Source of the DNA: Rhodothermales bacterium | GTDB lineage: Bacteria; Bacteroidota; Rhodothermia; Rhodothermales; JANQRZ01 | DNA: 64,000 bases | Direction of reading: 5' to 3' | NCBI GenBank assembly: GCA_039944855.1 | Contig: JBDUXZ010000002.1 | Coordinates: 1-64,000, forward strand | Part shown: piece by piece, positions 51,737-59,597 of the stretch | Layout of the letters: every line of letters begins with the position of its first letter | How positions within the stretch are numbered: the first letter of the stretch is position 1 | Program-made: the position numbers and the translations under genes | The notes under the pieces: model-generated | Databases searched by the model: none | Seen by the model: only the letters and a program-made list of their open reading frames with translations | Told to the model about the DNA's origin: nothing

Positions 51737-52357
51737 ATGCGCATCGCCGAGCCCGTCCCCCGTTTCGACCCGAGCCGTCACCGCCGGCGCTCCGTCCGGC
51801 TGCGCTGGCACGACTACGCTGGCGGCCTCTACTTCGTGACGATCTGCACCCACGGCCGCCTGCCGCTCTTCGGCGAGATCGTGGACGGTGAGATGGCGTT
51901 GAGCGCAGCCGGAGACGCCGTCTTCGAGGAATGGATGCGGACGGGGGACATCCGCGCGGAGGTCGTCCTTGATGCGTTCGTCGTGATGCCCAACCACGTC
52001 CACGGCATCATCGGGATCATCGCCGGTACACCGCCCACCGTCGGCGTTGAAACGCCCGACGATGCGTTCCCCACCGTCGGCGTAGGGGCGACCGGCCGGT
52101 CGCCCCTACGGTCGGGACCAAGCGCGCGGCCGGGACCCCTGCCCAAATCGCTGGGCGCGCTTGTCGCCGGGTTCAAATCCGCCGTGACGAAACGGGTGAA
52201 CGCGGCGCGGGGGATACCGGGCGCGGCGGTGTGGCAACGGAATTACTGGGAGCGCGTGCTGCGCGACGACCGCGAACTCGGCATCGCCCGCCGCTACGTC
52301 GCCGACAACCCGCTGCGGTGGCACCTCGACCGGCTGCACCCGGACCGGACGGACTGA
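51737..52357 (+). CDS. REP-associated tyrosine transposase (RAYT, IS200/IS605-like Y1)
   Basis: A 206-residue Y1-type transposase domain protein. The N-terminus (RHRRRSVRLRWHDYAGGLYFVTICTHGRLPLFGEI in parts) is the usual RAYT start. The HUH pair is H87-V-H89 in FVVMPNHVHGII. The catalytic tyrosine is Y170 in VWQRNYWERVLRDDRELGIARRYVADNPLRW (in parts). RAYTs are single-copy, domesticated relatives of IS200/IS605 transposases linked to spread of REP palindromes. Between HUH and Tyr is a low-complexity insert with PTVGV repeated and the peptide VGATGRSPL (116-124), encoded by a perfect 30-bp palindrome. No flanking inverted or direct repeats of an IS were seen. Confidence 0.9.
   Translation: MRIAEPVPRFDPSRHRRRSVRLRWHDYAGGLYFVTICTHGRLPLFGEIVDGEMALSAAGDAVFEEWMRTGDIRAEVVLDAFVVMPNHVHGIIGIIAGTPPTVGVETPDDAFPTVGVGATGRSPLRSGPSARPGPLPKSLGALVAGFKSAVTKRVNAARGIPGAAVWQRNYWERVLRDDRELGIARRYVADNPLRWHLDRLHPDRTD
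52081..52110. repeat. Perfect 30-bp palindrome inside the RAYT gene
   Basis: CGTAGGGGCGACCGG followed directly by its complement CCGGTCGCCCCTACG, without a spacer. Its inner 28 bp carry the GTAGGGGCG...CGCCCCTAC ends shared with the palindromes at 30229 and, with A for G, at 59551. It is read in frame as part of the transposase. Confidence 0.85.
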
Positions 52358-52396
52358 CGGCGAGTTAACTTCCGGTCCCCTCTCCTCTCTACTCCC

Positions 52397-52999
52397 ATGA
52401 CCGACCTCACCTCCGATGCCGATGGGCACGCGCCCGACTCCTCCCCCGTCGCCCTTGTCCTCGTCGATGTGATCAACGACTTCGACTTCGACGACGCCGA
52501 GCAGCTGCTCCGCCACGCCCGGCCCGCCTCCGAGCGCATCGCCGCGTTGAAACGAACAGCGCGCGCGGCCGGCGTCCCGGTGATCTACGCGAACGACAAC
52601 TTCGGCCGCTGGCGCGACGACTTCGCCGCCGTCGTCGAGCGCTGCCTCCGTCCCGGCACGCCCGGCTGCGACATCGTCGAGCGACTGCGGCCCGAGGACG
52701 ACGACTATTTCATCCTCAAGCCGAAGCACTCCGCGTTCTTCGCGACGACGATGGAGACGCTCCTCGGCTACCTCGGCGTGCACACCCTCGTCCTCGCCGG
52801 GTTCGCGGGCGACATCTGCGTGCTCGCCACGGCAATCGACGCATACATGCGCGACCTCCACGTCGTCATCCCGTCCGACGCCGTCGCCTCCGTCGAACCC
52901 GAGGAGACGGATGCTGCGCTCGCCTACGCCCGCCGCGTGCTCGACGCCGAGACGCCGGAGACTGACGCCGTCGACTTCGCCGTATTGCGAGAGGCGTGA
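52397..52999 (+). CDS. Isochorismatase-family cysteine hydrolase
   Basis: A 200-residue hydrolase. The catalytic triad is visible: Asp in LVLVDVINDFDF, Lys in ILKPKHSAFFAT and Cys in LAGFAGDICVLATAIDAYMR. The usual cis-peptide before the cysteine region is present (AGFAGD). Members hydrolyse small amides or vinyl ethers such as nicotinamide or isochorismate; the acidic substitution near NDNFG is not diagnostic. A TAACTT box 25 bp upstream suggests its own promoter. It converges on rimK with a 4-bp gap. The substrate is unknown. Confidence 0.9.
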   Translation: MTDLTSDADGHAPDSSPVALVLVDVINDFDFDDAEQLLRHARPASERIAALKRTARAAGVPVIYANDNFGRWRDDFAAVVERCLRPGTPGCDIVERLRPEDDDYFILKPKHSAFFATTMETLLGYLGVHTLVLAGFAGDICVLATAIDAYMRDLHVVIPSDAVASVEPEETDAALAYARRVLDAETPETDAVDFAVLREA

Positions 53000-53003
53000 G
53001 CCG

Positions 53004-53897
53004 TTACAGCTCCGGCTTCGCCGGCCGCACGCTCTTCTCGACGAACTGGATGAGAAGGCCCGCCACGTCGCGGCCCGTCGCCTTCTCGATCCCTTCGAGC
53101 CCCGGCGACGAGTTGACTTCGAGCACGAGCGGGCCGCGGTTCGAGCGGAGGATGTCCACGCCCGCCGCGCGCAGGCCGAGCGCCTTCACCGCCTGCACGG
53201 CCGTCCGCCGCTCCGCCGGGCTGATCTTCGCGAGGCTCGCCGTGCCGCCCTGGTGGAGGTTCGAGCGGAACTCCCCCTCGGCTCCCTTCCGCACCATCGC
53301 CGCCACGACTTTGTCGCCGACGACGAGGCAGCGGAGGTCGCTCCCGCCCGCTTCCTTGATGTACTCCTGCACGAGGATGTACGCCTTGAGTCCGCGCAAC
53401 GCCTGGATCACACTCTGCGCCGCCTTTTTCGTCTCGCACAGCACGACGCCGACGCCCTGCGTCCCTTCGAGCAGCTTCACGATGAGCGGCGGGCCGCCGA
53501 CGGCGCGGATCACGTCGTCCACGGCATCGGGGTGGTGGGCGAAGGCGGTGACGGGCAGGCCGATGCCCGCCTTCGCGAGGAGCTGGTGCGCGCGGAGCTT
53601 GTCGCGCGAGCGCGTGATCCCGACCGACCCGTTGAGGCAGTACACGCCCATCGCCTCGAACTGCCGCACCACGGCGAGTCCGTAAAACGTGATCGACGCG
53701 CCGATGCGGGGGATCACCGCGTCGATGCCGTCGATCTTTTCGCCGCGCAGGTGCACCTCGGGCCCGCTCGCGCCGAGGTGGATCGTGCAGTGCAGCGTGT
53801 CGAGCACGAGCACCTCGTGCCCGCGCCCTTCGGCGGCCTCGACGAGCCGGCGCGTCGAGTAGAGGTTCGCGTTGCGCGAGAGGATGGCGAGCTTCAT
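53004..53897 (-). CDS. rimK: RimK-family ATP-grasp glutamate ligase
   Basis: A 297-residue ATP-grasp ligase. It starts [29 protein letters not shown] in parts, with [18 protein letters not shown], then [68 protein letters not shown] (in parts) and the metal-binding [26 protein letters not shown]. In E. coli RimK adds glutamates to the C-terminus of ribosomal protein S6. The rimB-like protease is encoded 52 bp upstream in the same direction, as in the RimABK set. Confidence 0.94.
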   Translation of the reverse strand: MKLAILSRNANLYSTRRLVEAAEGRGHEVLVLDTLHCTIHLGASGPEVHLRGEKIDGIDAVIPRIGASITFYGLAVVRQFEAMGVYCLNGSVGITRSRDKLRAHQLLAKAGIGLPVTAFAHHPDAVDDVIRAVGGPPLIVKLLEGTQGVGVVLCETKKAAQSVIQALRGLKAYILVQEYIKEAGGSDLRCLVVGDKVVAAMVRKGAEGEFRSNLHQGGTASLAKISPAERRTAVQAVKALGLRAAGVDILRSNRGPLVLEVNSSPGLEGIEKATGRDVAGLLIQFVEKSVRPAKPEL

Positions 53898-53949
53898 CGG
53901 GGACGGGAGACGTGCGGAGCGCGTAGGCCGGCAGGACCGCCGAAGGGCG

Positions 53950-54417
53950 CTACGTGTAGAGGTGGGCCGCGCGGGGCTTGCGGCCGTGGAGGTACGACAC
54001 GCTCGCGTCGACGAGCAGGCGGCCGGCGAGCGCTTCGCGGCCGAGCAGCATCCGCAGCCGCATCGAGCGCCGGTCCGTGAGCGTAACCTCGACGGGCCAT
54101 GTCAGATCCCCGAGCCGCAGCGCCGTGCGGATTACGACGCGCAACTCCTCGTGCCCACTCGAACTCGTGACCGAGCGCTCGTCCACGACGTCGGCCGTGG
54201 CCCACACCGCGAGCCGCTCGTTCTCCTGCAGCGGGTGGACGCCGAAGCGGACGCGCTCGCACCCGTCCTCGCGGAAGGTCTCGATGTCGAAGGCGTGGAG
54301 CGACGACGTTTTAGCCCCCGTGTCCACCTTCGCTTTCACGGCGGGCAGGCCGAGGTCGGGCAACGCGACCCACTCGCGCCAGCCGACGATGAGGGTCGGT
54401 TGCGGGCGGCGTTTCAT
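53950..54417 (-). CDS. rimB: RimB-like retropepsin-type protease (PF05618)
   Basis: A 155-residue protein of the family once called putative ATP-dependent zinc protease. The single aspartic-protease-like motif is [14 protein letters not shown], followed by [36 protein letters not shown] in parts, and the C-terminal [10 protein letters not shown]. In Pseudomonas RimB removes the poly-glutamate tail added by RimK. The start codon overlaps the pyrB stop by 4 bp, so it is translationally coupled to pyrB, and rimK follows 52 bp later. RimA was not found here. Confidence 0.88.
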   Translation of the reverse strand: MKRRPQPTLIVGWREWVALPDLGLPAVKAKVDTGAKTSSLHAFDIETFREDGCERVRFGVHPLQENERLAVWATADVVDERSVTSSSGHEELRVVIRTALRLGDLTWPVEVTLTDRRSMRLRMLLGREALAGRLLVDASVSYLHGRKPRAAHLYT

Positions 54418-55472
54418 GCGTCGCTCCGCTCGCCGTCACGCGCGCCCGTGCCGCCGGAGAGGAGGTAGAGGCACGCCATCCGCACGGCGACGCCGTTCGT
54501 GACCTGGTTCAGGATCACCGAGCGGTCCGAGTCCACGACCTCGCTCGCGAGCTCGACGCCGCGGTTGACGGGGCCGGGGTGCATGATGCGGAGGTCGGGG
54601 TAGTGGGCGAGGTGCGACTCCTTGATGCCGTAGCGCTCGTGGTACTCGCGGAGGCTTGGGAAGAGGCCGCCCTTCGAACCCGTCTGCCGTTCGAGCTGGA
54701 TGCGGAGCGCCATCGCCACGTCGCAACCCTCGAGCGCCGCGTCGAGCCGGTCGACGACGCGGACGCCCATCTGCTCGATGTCGCGTGGCATCATCGTGCG
54801 CGGGCCGCAGAGCGTGACGCTCGCGCCGAGCGCTTGCAAGCCGTGGATATTCGAGCGCGCGACGCGGCTGTGCGTGATGTCGCCGATGATCGAGACGTTG
54901 AGCCCGGCGAAGTCGCCCCGGTGGAGCTGCTCCCCGAAGCGCGGGAGGTCGAGGTCGGCGAGCGTGAGCATGTCGAGGAGGGCCTGCGTCGGGTGCTCGT
55001 GCGCGCCGTCGCCCGCGTTGAGCACGACGGAGTCGATCCACCGCGTGAGGAAGTGGGCGGCGCCGGGCGAGGCGTGGCGGATCACGACCATGTCGATCTT
55101 CATCGCCTCGATGTTGCGCGCCGTGTCCTTCAGCGTCTCCCCCTTCGAGACCGACGAGCCGCTCGCGGAGAAGTTGACGACGTCGGCCGAGAGCCGCTTC
55201 TCGGCGAGCTCGAACGAGAGCCGCGTCCGCGTGCTCGCCTCGAAGAAGAGGTTGACGACGGTGACGCCGCGCAGGCTCGGGACGCGCTTCACCGGGCGGT
55301 CGAGGACGGAGCGAAACTCGCGCGCGGTGCGGAGGATGAGGCGGATCTCTTCGGCGCTGTACGTCGCGAGCCCGAGGAGGTGGCGGTGCTCGAGAGTGAC
55401 GAGCGACGAGCGACGAGGGTCGAGTGGCTCTTCGGTTATGATCGCAGCGGGTTGGTCGGGAGAGGCACCCAT
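54414..55472 (-). CDS. pyrB: Aspartate carbamoyltransferase catalytic chain
   Basis: A 352-residue enzyme of pyrimidine synthesis, joining carbamoyl phosphate and aspartate. Family motifs: the carbamoyl-phosphate site [67 protein letters not shown], and [15 protein letters not shown]. The first roughly 30 residues before [17 protein letters not shown] are an extension encoded partly by GACGAGC repeat DNA (55396-55424). No later start codon is available, so it is accepted. It follows pyrR by 10 bp and overlaps rimB by 4 bp. Confidence 0.95.
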   Translation of the reverse strand: MGASPDQPAAIITEEPLDPRRSSLVTLEHRHLLGLATYSAEEIRLILRTAREFRSVLDRPVKRVPSLRGVTVVNLFFEASTRTRLSFELAEKRLSADVVNFSASGSSVSKGETLKDTARNIEAMKIDMVVIRHASPGAAHFLTRWIDSVVLNAGDGAHEHPTQALLDMLTLADLDLPRFGEQLHRGDFAGLNVSIIGDITHSRVARSNIHGLQALGASVTLCGPRTMMPRDIEQMGVRVVDRLDAALEGCDVAMALRIQLERQTGSKGGLFPSLREYHERYGIKESHLAHYPDLRIMHPGPVNRGVELASEVVDSDRSVILNQVTNGVAVRMACLYLLSGGTGARDGERSDA

Positions 55473-55512
55473 TCGTCGTTCGTTAGTCGTCGTTCGTCGC
55501 TCGTTCGACGAG
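55396..55512. repeat. Inverted array of GACGAGC/GTCGTTC words at the pyrR-pyrB junction
   Basis: GTGACGAGCGACGAGCGACG (55396-55415) faces TCGTCGTTCGTTAGTCG and TCGTTCGTCGCTCGTTCG (55473-55508). The left arm is translated in the PyrB N-terminus (RRSSLVT on the other strand); the right arm is translated as the PyrR C-terminus (VERATNDD). So the repeat replaced or extended both protein ends. Confidence 0.7.
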
Positions 55513-56067
55513 CCACACGCCGTCGGCTTCGTCGATCTCGGCGAGACGGACGCGGACCTCCTCGCCGGGCGTGGTAGGGACGGTGCGGCCGACGAAGTCG
55601 GGGCGAACGGGGAGCTCGCGGAGGCCGCGGTCGATGAGGGCGAGGAAGCGGACGGACGCCGGGCGGCCGAGGTCCATGAGGGCGTCGAGCGCGGCGCGCG
55701 TCGTGCGCCCGGTGTAGACCACGTCGTCGACGAGGACGAGGCGGCGGTCGTCGACGTCGAAGGGGATGTCGGTAGGGTGGACGACGGGCTGCCGGAGGCG
55801 CTTGCGGAAGTCGTCGCGGTACATCGTCGCGTCGAGCACGCCGAAGGGGAGCTTCAGCCCTTCGAACGCCTCGATCTTATCGCGGAGGCGGCGGGCGAGG
55901 AAGACGCCGCGCGTCTGCATCCCGACGAGGGCGAGGCGATCGGCCGGCTCGGCCGCGTCGTCGAGGTGCTCCACGATCTGCCGCGCGAGCCGGTTGAGGG
56001 TCCGGTCGAGGTCGGCCGCGTCCATGAGCTGGGCCTTGACGGTATCATCGGGAGAGAGCAGCGCCAT
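55483..56067 (-). CDS. pyrR: PyrR bifunctional regulator/uracil phosphoribosyltransferase
   Basis: A 194-residue PyrR-type protein. The PRPP loop is [25 protein letters not shown], preceded by [19 protein letters not shown] and followed by [27 protein letters not shown] (parts). In Bacillus it binds pyr mRNA leaders and also has uracil phosphoribosyltransferase activity. It is encoded just upstream of pyrB, as expected. The extreme C-terminus is encoded by the GACGAGC repeat. Its start ([15 protein letters not shown]) is the first ATG of the domain. Confidence 0.94.
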   Translation of the reverse strand: MALLSPDDTVKAQLMDAADLDRTLNRLARQIVEHLDDAAEPADRLALVGMQTRGVFLARRLRDKIEAFEGLKLPFGVLDATMYRDDFRKRLRQPVVHPTDIPFDVDDRRLVLVDDVVYTGRTTRAALDALMDLGRPASVRFLALIDRGLRELPVRPDFVGRTVPTTPGEEVRVRLAEIDEADGVWLVERATNDD

Positions 56068-56120
56068 GCCCCAAAGGTACGGAGGCGCGAGATCGGCCCG
56101 TCGGTGATTTTGCGGGGAGA

Positions 56121-56645
56121 TCAGTGAATCCGCAGCGGCACGGCGAGCATCAATCCCCAGCAGACGAACGCGCAGGCGTAGATCGCCCCGGCGATGAGCG
56201 GCGTGTGCTCCAGCAGGCCCGTCATCGCGAGGAGGTTGTGCCAGTCGTGGCTCTCCGGCCCGAGGTTGCCGATGAGCGGGAGCGCCCGCGCCTGTGCGTC
56301 GGCGGCGTAGACGCTGACGTCGACGAAGTTCTGCCCGAGCAGGAGGAGCGCGAGCTGGGTGCCGAGCTTGTTGCTCCAGTAGACACCCTGGAACACGAAG
56401 AGCGCCGGCAGCAGCAGTTGGAGGAGCGAGCCGCCCGCGATCATCATGAACCGGCCGAAGAACCGGAAGAAGAAGTGCCCGGCCTCGTGGATGATGAGGT
56501 CGAAGGCGTGGACGATGGTCCACAGCGCCTCGCCGAGCCAGAACCCGCCGCCCTCGAAGGCAAACACGACGCAGAACGGCAGTAGCAGGACCGACGAGCC
56601 CCACGTCTCAGACCACAGCCGCTGCCGAAAAGGAACCGAGAGCAT
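56121..56645 (-). CDS. Membrane protein with HEAGH zinc-protease motif
   Basis: A 174-residue polytopic membrane protein with about four helices. An HExxH motif lies in a hydrophobic segment, DLIIHEAGHFFFRFFGRF, followed by GGSLLQLLLPALF and GQNFVDVSVYAADAQARALPL. This resembles small M50-like membrane peptidases, where HExxH and a second NxxD motif (here NFVD) bind zinc. Whether it is an active intramembrane protease is inferred. It lies 53 bp upstream of pyrR on the same strand, and divergent from the DUF58 gene. Confidence 0.75.
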   Translation of the reverse strand: MLSVPFRQRLWSETWGSSVLLLPFCVVFAFEGGGFWLGEALWTIVHAFDLIIHEAGHFFFRFFGRFMMIAGGSLLQLLLPALFVFQGVYWSNKLGTQLALLLLGQNFVDVSVYAADAQARALPLIGNLGPESHDWHNLLAMTGLLEHTPLIAGAIYACAFVCWGLMLAVPLRIH

Positions 56646-56726
56646 ACGGGCAGTATCGGCCGCCGCGTTGGGGTCTCAAACAAACCGGGGCCTCGCTCGT
56701 AGCACCCGCCCTCCCACGCCTGCCCG

Positions 56727-57668
56727 ATGCCCGCCGACGCCCGCCTCCGCTACCTCGACCCCCAGACGATCTCGCAGCTCGACTCGATGGAGCTGCGCGC
56801 GCGGCTGATCGTCGAGGGCTTCATCACCGGCCTCCACAAGAGCCCGTACCACGGCTTCTCCGTCGAGTTCGCCGAGCACCGCCCGTACAACCCCGGCGAC
56901 GAGCTGCGGCACGTGGACTGGAAGGTCTACGCCAAGACCGACCGCTACTACGTCAAGCAGTACGAGGAGGAGACCAACCTCCGCCACTACGTCGTCCTCG
57001 ACACGAGCCCGTCGATGCGCTATCAGGGCGACGCCGCGCTCTCCAAACTGGAGTACGGGGCCTACCTCGCCGCCGGGCTCCACTACCTCATGGCGCGGCA
57101 GCGCGACGCGACAGGGTTGATCGCCTTCGACGAAACGGTGCATACGAGCGTCGCGCCGAAGAGCACGCAGGGCGCGCTCCGCAACCTCCTCGCCCAGCTC
57201 CAACACCTCGTCGACGCTCCCCCGCCGAAGCGGCGCGATGCGGCGCAGACCGGAGCCGCCGCGGCGCTGCACGAAGTCGCCGAACGGATCGCCCGGCGCT
57301 CGCTCGTCGTCGTGATCACGGACCTCTTCGAGAACGTCGCCGCCCACGACGACCTGCTCAAAGCGCTCCAGCACCTCCGCTACCGCGGCCACGAGGTCCT
57401 CGTCTTCCACGTGCTCGACGGCGCGACCGAGCGGCGCTTCGCCTTCCCCGACGTGCCGATGCTCTTCCGCGACATGGAGACGGGCGAGGAGGTGACGCTC
57501 CAGCCCGCCCAACTCCGCGAGAGCTACGCCGAGGCCGCGAGGGCCTTCGCCGAGCGGTTCCGCCGCCGCTGCCGCGAGTACCACGTGGACTTCGTCGAGC
57601 TCGACACGGCCGAGCCGTTCAACACGGCGCTCCTCGCCTACCTCAACAAGCGCCGCCAGCTCTACTGA
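56727..57668 (+). CDS. DUF58 domain protein (vWA-like)
   Basis: A 313-residue soluble DUF58 protein. The conserved N-terminal part is GLHKSPYHGFSVEFAEHRPYNPGDELRHVDWKVYAKTDRYYVKQYEEETN in pieces, then a von Willebrand A-type fold with a MIDAS motif DTSPSMRYQG and a later VVITDLFEN. In many bacteria it works with a MoxR ATPase and VWA proteins as a metal-loading or envelope chaperone set, but those partners are not adjacent here. A GC-rich hairpin (57675-57691) follows the stop without a T-tract. Confidence 0.92.
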   Translation: MPADARLRYLDPQTISQLDSMELRARLIVEGFITGLHKSPYHGFSVEFAEHRPYNPGDELRHVDWKVYAKTDRYYVKQYEEETNLRHYVVLDTSPSMRYQGDAALSKLEYGAYLAAGLHYLMARQRDATGLIAFDETVHTSVAPKSTQGALRNLLAQLQHLVDAPPPKRRDAAQTGAAAALHEVAERIARRSLVVVITDLFENVAAHDDLLKALQHLRYRGHEVLVFHVLDGATERRFAFPDVPMLFRDMETGEEVTLQPAQLRESYAEAARAFAERFRRRCREYHVDFVELDTAEPFNTALLAYLNKRRQLY

Positions 57669-57755
57669 CGCACGGGCTCGGGGGCCGAGCCGTCCACCTC
57701 GTCACGCCGTAGGCCGTCCCGCCACACGGCCCGCGACGCCCGACTCGTCGGCGAC

Positions 57756-57763
57756 TACCTTTG
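57756..57763 (+). promoter_or_regulatory. -7 promoter element upstream of the M28 peptidase
   Basis: TACCTTTG, 30 bp before the ATG at 57794, matches the Bacteroidota -7 consensus TAnnTTTG exactly. No clear -33 TTTG was found about 20 nt upstream. Confidence 0.45.
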
Positions 57764-57793
57764 CCCGATTCCACGCCAACCCTCCGACTCCGC

Positions 57794-59521
57794 ATGAACC
57801 CCCGTCCTGCTCTCCTGCTCGTCGCGCTCGCGCTCGCTAGCTCCGCCGCGTGCGCGCAGCCCGTCCCCACGCTCGACGCCGACCCCGAACTCGCCGTCCG
57901 CTACGCCGAGACGATCACGCCGTCCGACCTCGCCGCCCACCTCTACGTCTTCGCCTCCGACTACTTCGAGGGCCGCGAGACGGCGACGCGCGGACAGAAG
58001 CTCGCCGCGCAGTACCTCGCCGGACAGTACCGCAAGATCGGCGTGTCGCCGAAGGGCACGGCCGCGACGGACGACCCGCTGAGCCCGGCGGCCTACTTCC
58101 AGCCCTTCGCGCTCACCGAAGCCTACGTCGCGAGCGCCGGGCTCACGGTGCAGCGCGGCGGCGAGACCGTCGCCACGAGCACGTTCACGCCCGAGCGGCA
58201 GGACGGCCTCGCCTACCTCCGCAGCGGCGGCGACGGTAGCATGACTGGCGGCGTGGTCTTCGCCGGCTACGGCATCGGCGGCAACGAGGCGTACGACGAC
58301 CTCGCCGCGCTCCGCGACGCGGGCCTCTCCGTCGCTGGCAAATGGGTCCTCGTCCTCGGCGACGAGCCGCTCTCGGCCGAGGGCCGCAGCCTCCTCACCG
58401 AGGACGGCGTGCCGACGGACTTTTCGACGTCGTGGTACCGGAAAGCGCTCGGCTTCCTCCGCAGCGACCTCGGCGCGCCCGCCGGCTTCCTCGTCGTCGC
58501 CGACACGAGCCCGCTCCAGCCCCTCGGCGTCGCCGAGCAGGCCGCGGCGACGGCGCAGAGGCTCGGCTCCCTCTCGCTCGCCGGATCGGAGAGCGGCGGC
58601 GGCAGCCGGTTCCCCGCGATGTTTAACGTCTCGTCGGACTTCGCGAACGCTATTCTTGCCTCGTCGGGCCGCACCGTCGCCGAGTTGCAGCGGGCCATCG
58701 ACAGCAGCCTGATACCCGTCGTGTTCGCCGTGGACGACGTGAACGTGGAGGCCGCGGTCGAGCGCGCGACGCGGACGGTCGAGAGCGAGAACGTGCTCGC
58801 GTTCATTGAGGGCTCCGACCCCGTGCTCAAAGACGAAATCGTCGTCCTCTCATCGCACTACGACCACGTCGGCATGGACCCGCTCGCGATTGGCGACGGG
58901 ATCTACAACGGGGCCGACGACGACGGCTCGGGCACGGTTACGATCCTCGAAATCGCCGAGGCGTTCGAGCAGGCGCGGCGCGACGGCCACGGCCCCCGCC
59001 GCTCCGTCCTCTTCCTCAACGTCTCCGGCGAAGAGAAGGGCCTCCTCGGCTCGGCCTACTACGCCGACACCGAGCCCGTCTTCCCACTCGAAAACACCGT
59101 CGCGAACCTTAACATCGACATGATCGGGCGGTACGACCCCGAGCTCGACGGCGCGACGAACTACGTCTACCTCATCGGCTCGAAGATCGTCTCCGACGAC
59201 CTCGACCGGATCTCGACGGCAGCGAATGCCCTCGTCGGCGGCGGGCTCGAACTCAACGACCGCTTCAACACGAAGGACGACCCGAACCAGTTCTACCGCC
59301 GCAGCGACCACTGGAACTTCGGCAAGCACCGCATCCCGTTCGTGTTCTACTTCACCGGCACGCACGAGGACTACCACGGCGTCGGCGACGAAGCGCACAA
59401 GATCGACTACGAGCGGATGGCGCGGATCGGCCGGCTGATCTTCGCGACGACGTGGCAAATCGCCAACCAGGACGCGCGCCCGGCGATCTCCGGCGCGGGC
59501 TTCTGGGACGGCGAGGGCTGA
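57794..59521 (+). CDS. Exported M28-family zinc aminopeptidase
   Basis: A 575-residue exported metallopeptidase. A signal peptide (residues 1-22) is followed by an N-terminal part with a PA-like insert (about 120-290). The M28 domain contains the two-zinc ligands: His-Asp in LSSHYDHVGMDP, Asp in YNGADDDGSGTV, Glu-Glu in LNVSGEEKGLLGS and Asp in NLNIDMIGRYD, with a final His near GTHEDYHGVGDE. These ligands are complete, so it should be active. Members remove N-terminal residues from peptides. It has its own promoter-like box and a palindrome after its stop. Confidence 0.93.
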   Translation: MNPRPALLLVALALASSAACAQPVPTLDADPELAVRYAETITPSDLAAHLYVFASDYFEGRETATRGQKLAAQYLAGQYRKIGVSPKGTAATDDPLSPAAYFQPFALTEAYVASAGLTVQRGGETVATSTFTPERQDGLAYLRSGGDGSMTGGVVFAGYGIGGNEAYDDLAALRDAGLSVAGKWVLVLGDEPLSAEGRSLLTEDGVPTDFSTSWYRKALGFLRSDLGAPAGFLVVADTSPLQPLGVAEQAAATAQRLGSLSLAGSESGGGSRFPAMFNVSSDFANAILASSGRTVAELQRAIDSSLIPVVFAVDDVNVEAAVERATRTVESENVLAFIEGSDPVLKDEIVVLSSHYDHVGMDPLAIGDGIYNGADDDGSGTVTILEIAEAFEQARRDGHGPRRSVLFLNVSGEEKGLLGSAYYADTEPVFPLENTVANLNIDMIGRYDPELDGATNYVYLIGSKIVSDDLDRISTAANALVGGGLELNDRFNTKDDPNQFYRRSDHWNFGKHRIPFVFYFTGTHEDYHGVGDEAHKIDYERMARIGRLIFATTWQIANQDARPAISGAGFWDGEG

Positions 59522-59550
59522 GCGAGAACTGGCACTGCGCTCGGGCGGAG

Positions 59551-59578
59551 GTAGAGACGCAGCATGCTGCGTCTCTAC
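59551..59578. repeat. Perfect 28-bp GTAG-ended palindrome
   Basis: GTAGAGACGCAGC, then AT, then GCTGCGTCTCTAC: a perfect palindrome between the convergent M28 and L,D-transpeptidase genes. A version lacking the left end is at 7307-7330. It shares ends with the RAYT-internal palindrome. Confidence 0.85.
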
Positions 59579-59597
59579 GGCGGGGTCGGCGCTGGGT

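Noticed and set aside
52081-52110. Palindrome as an insertion that inactivates the RAYT gene
   Set aside because: The frame stays open through it, and both the HUH and tyrosine motifs remain intact in order.
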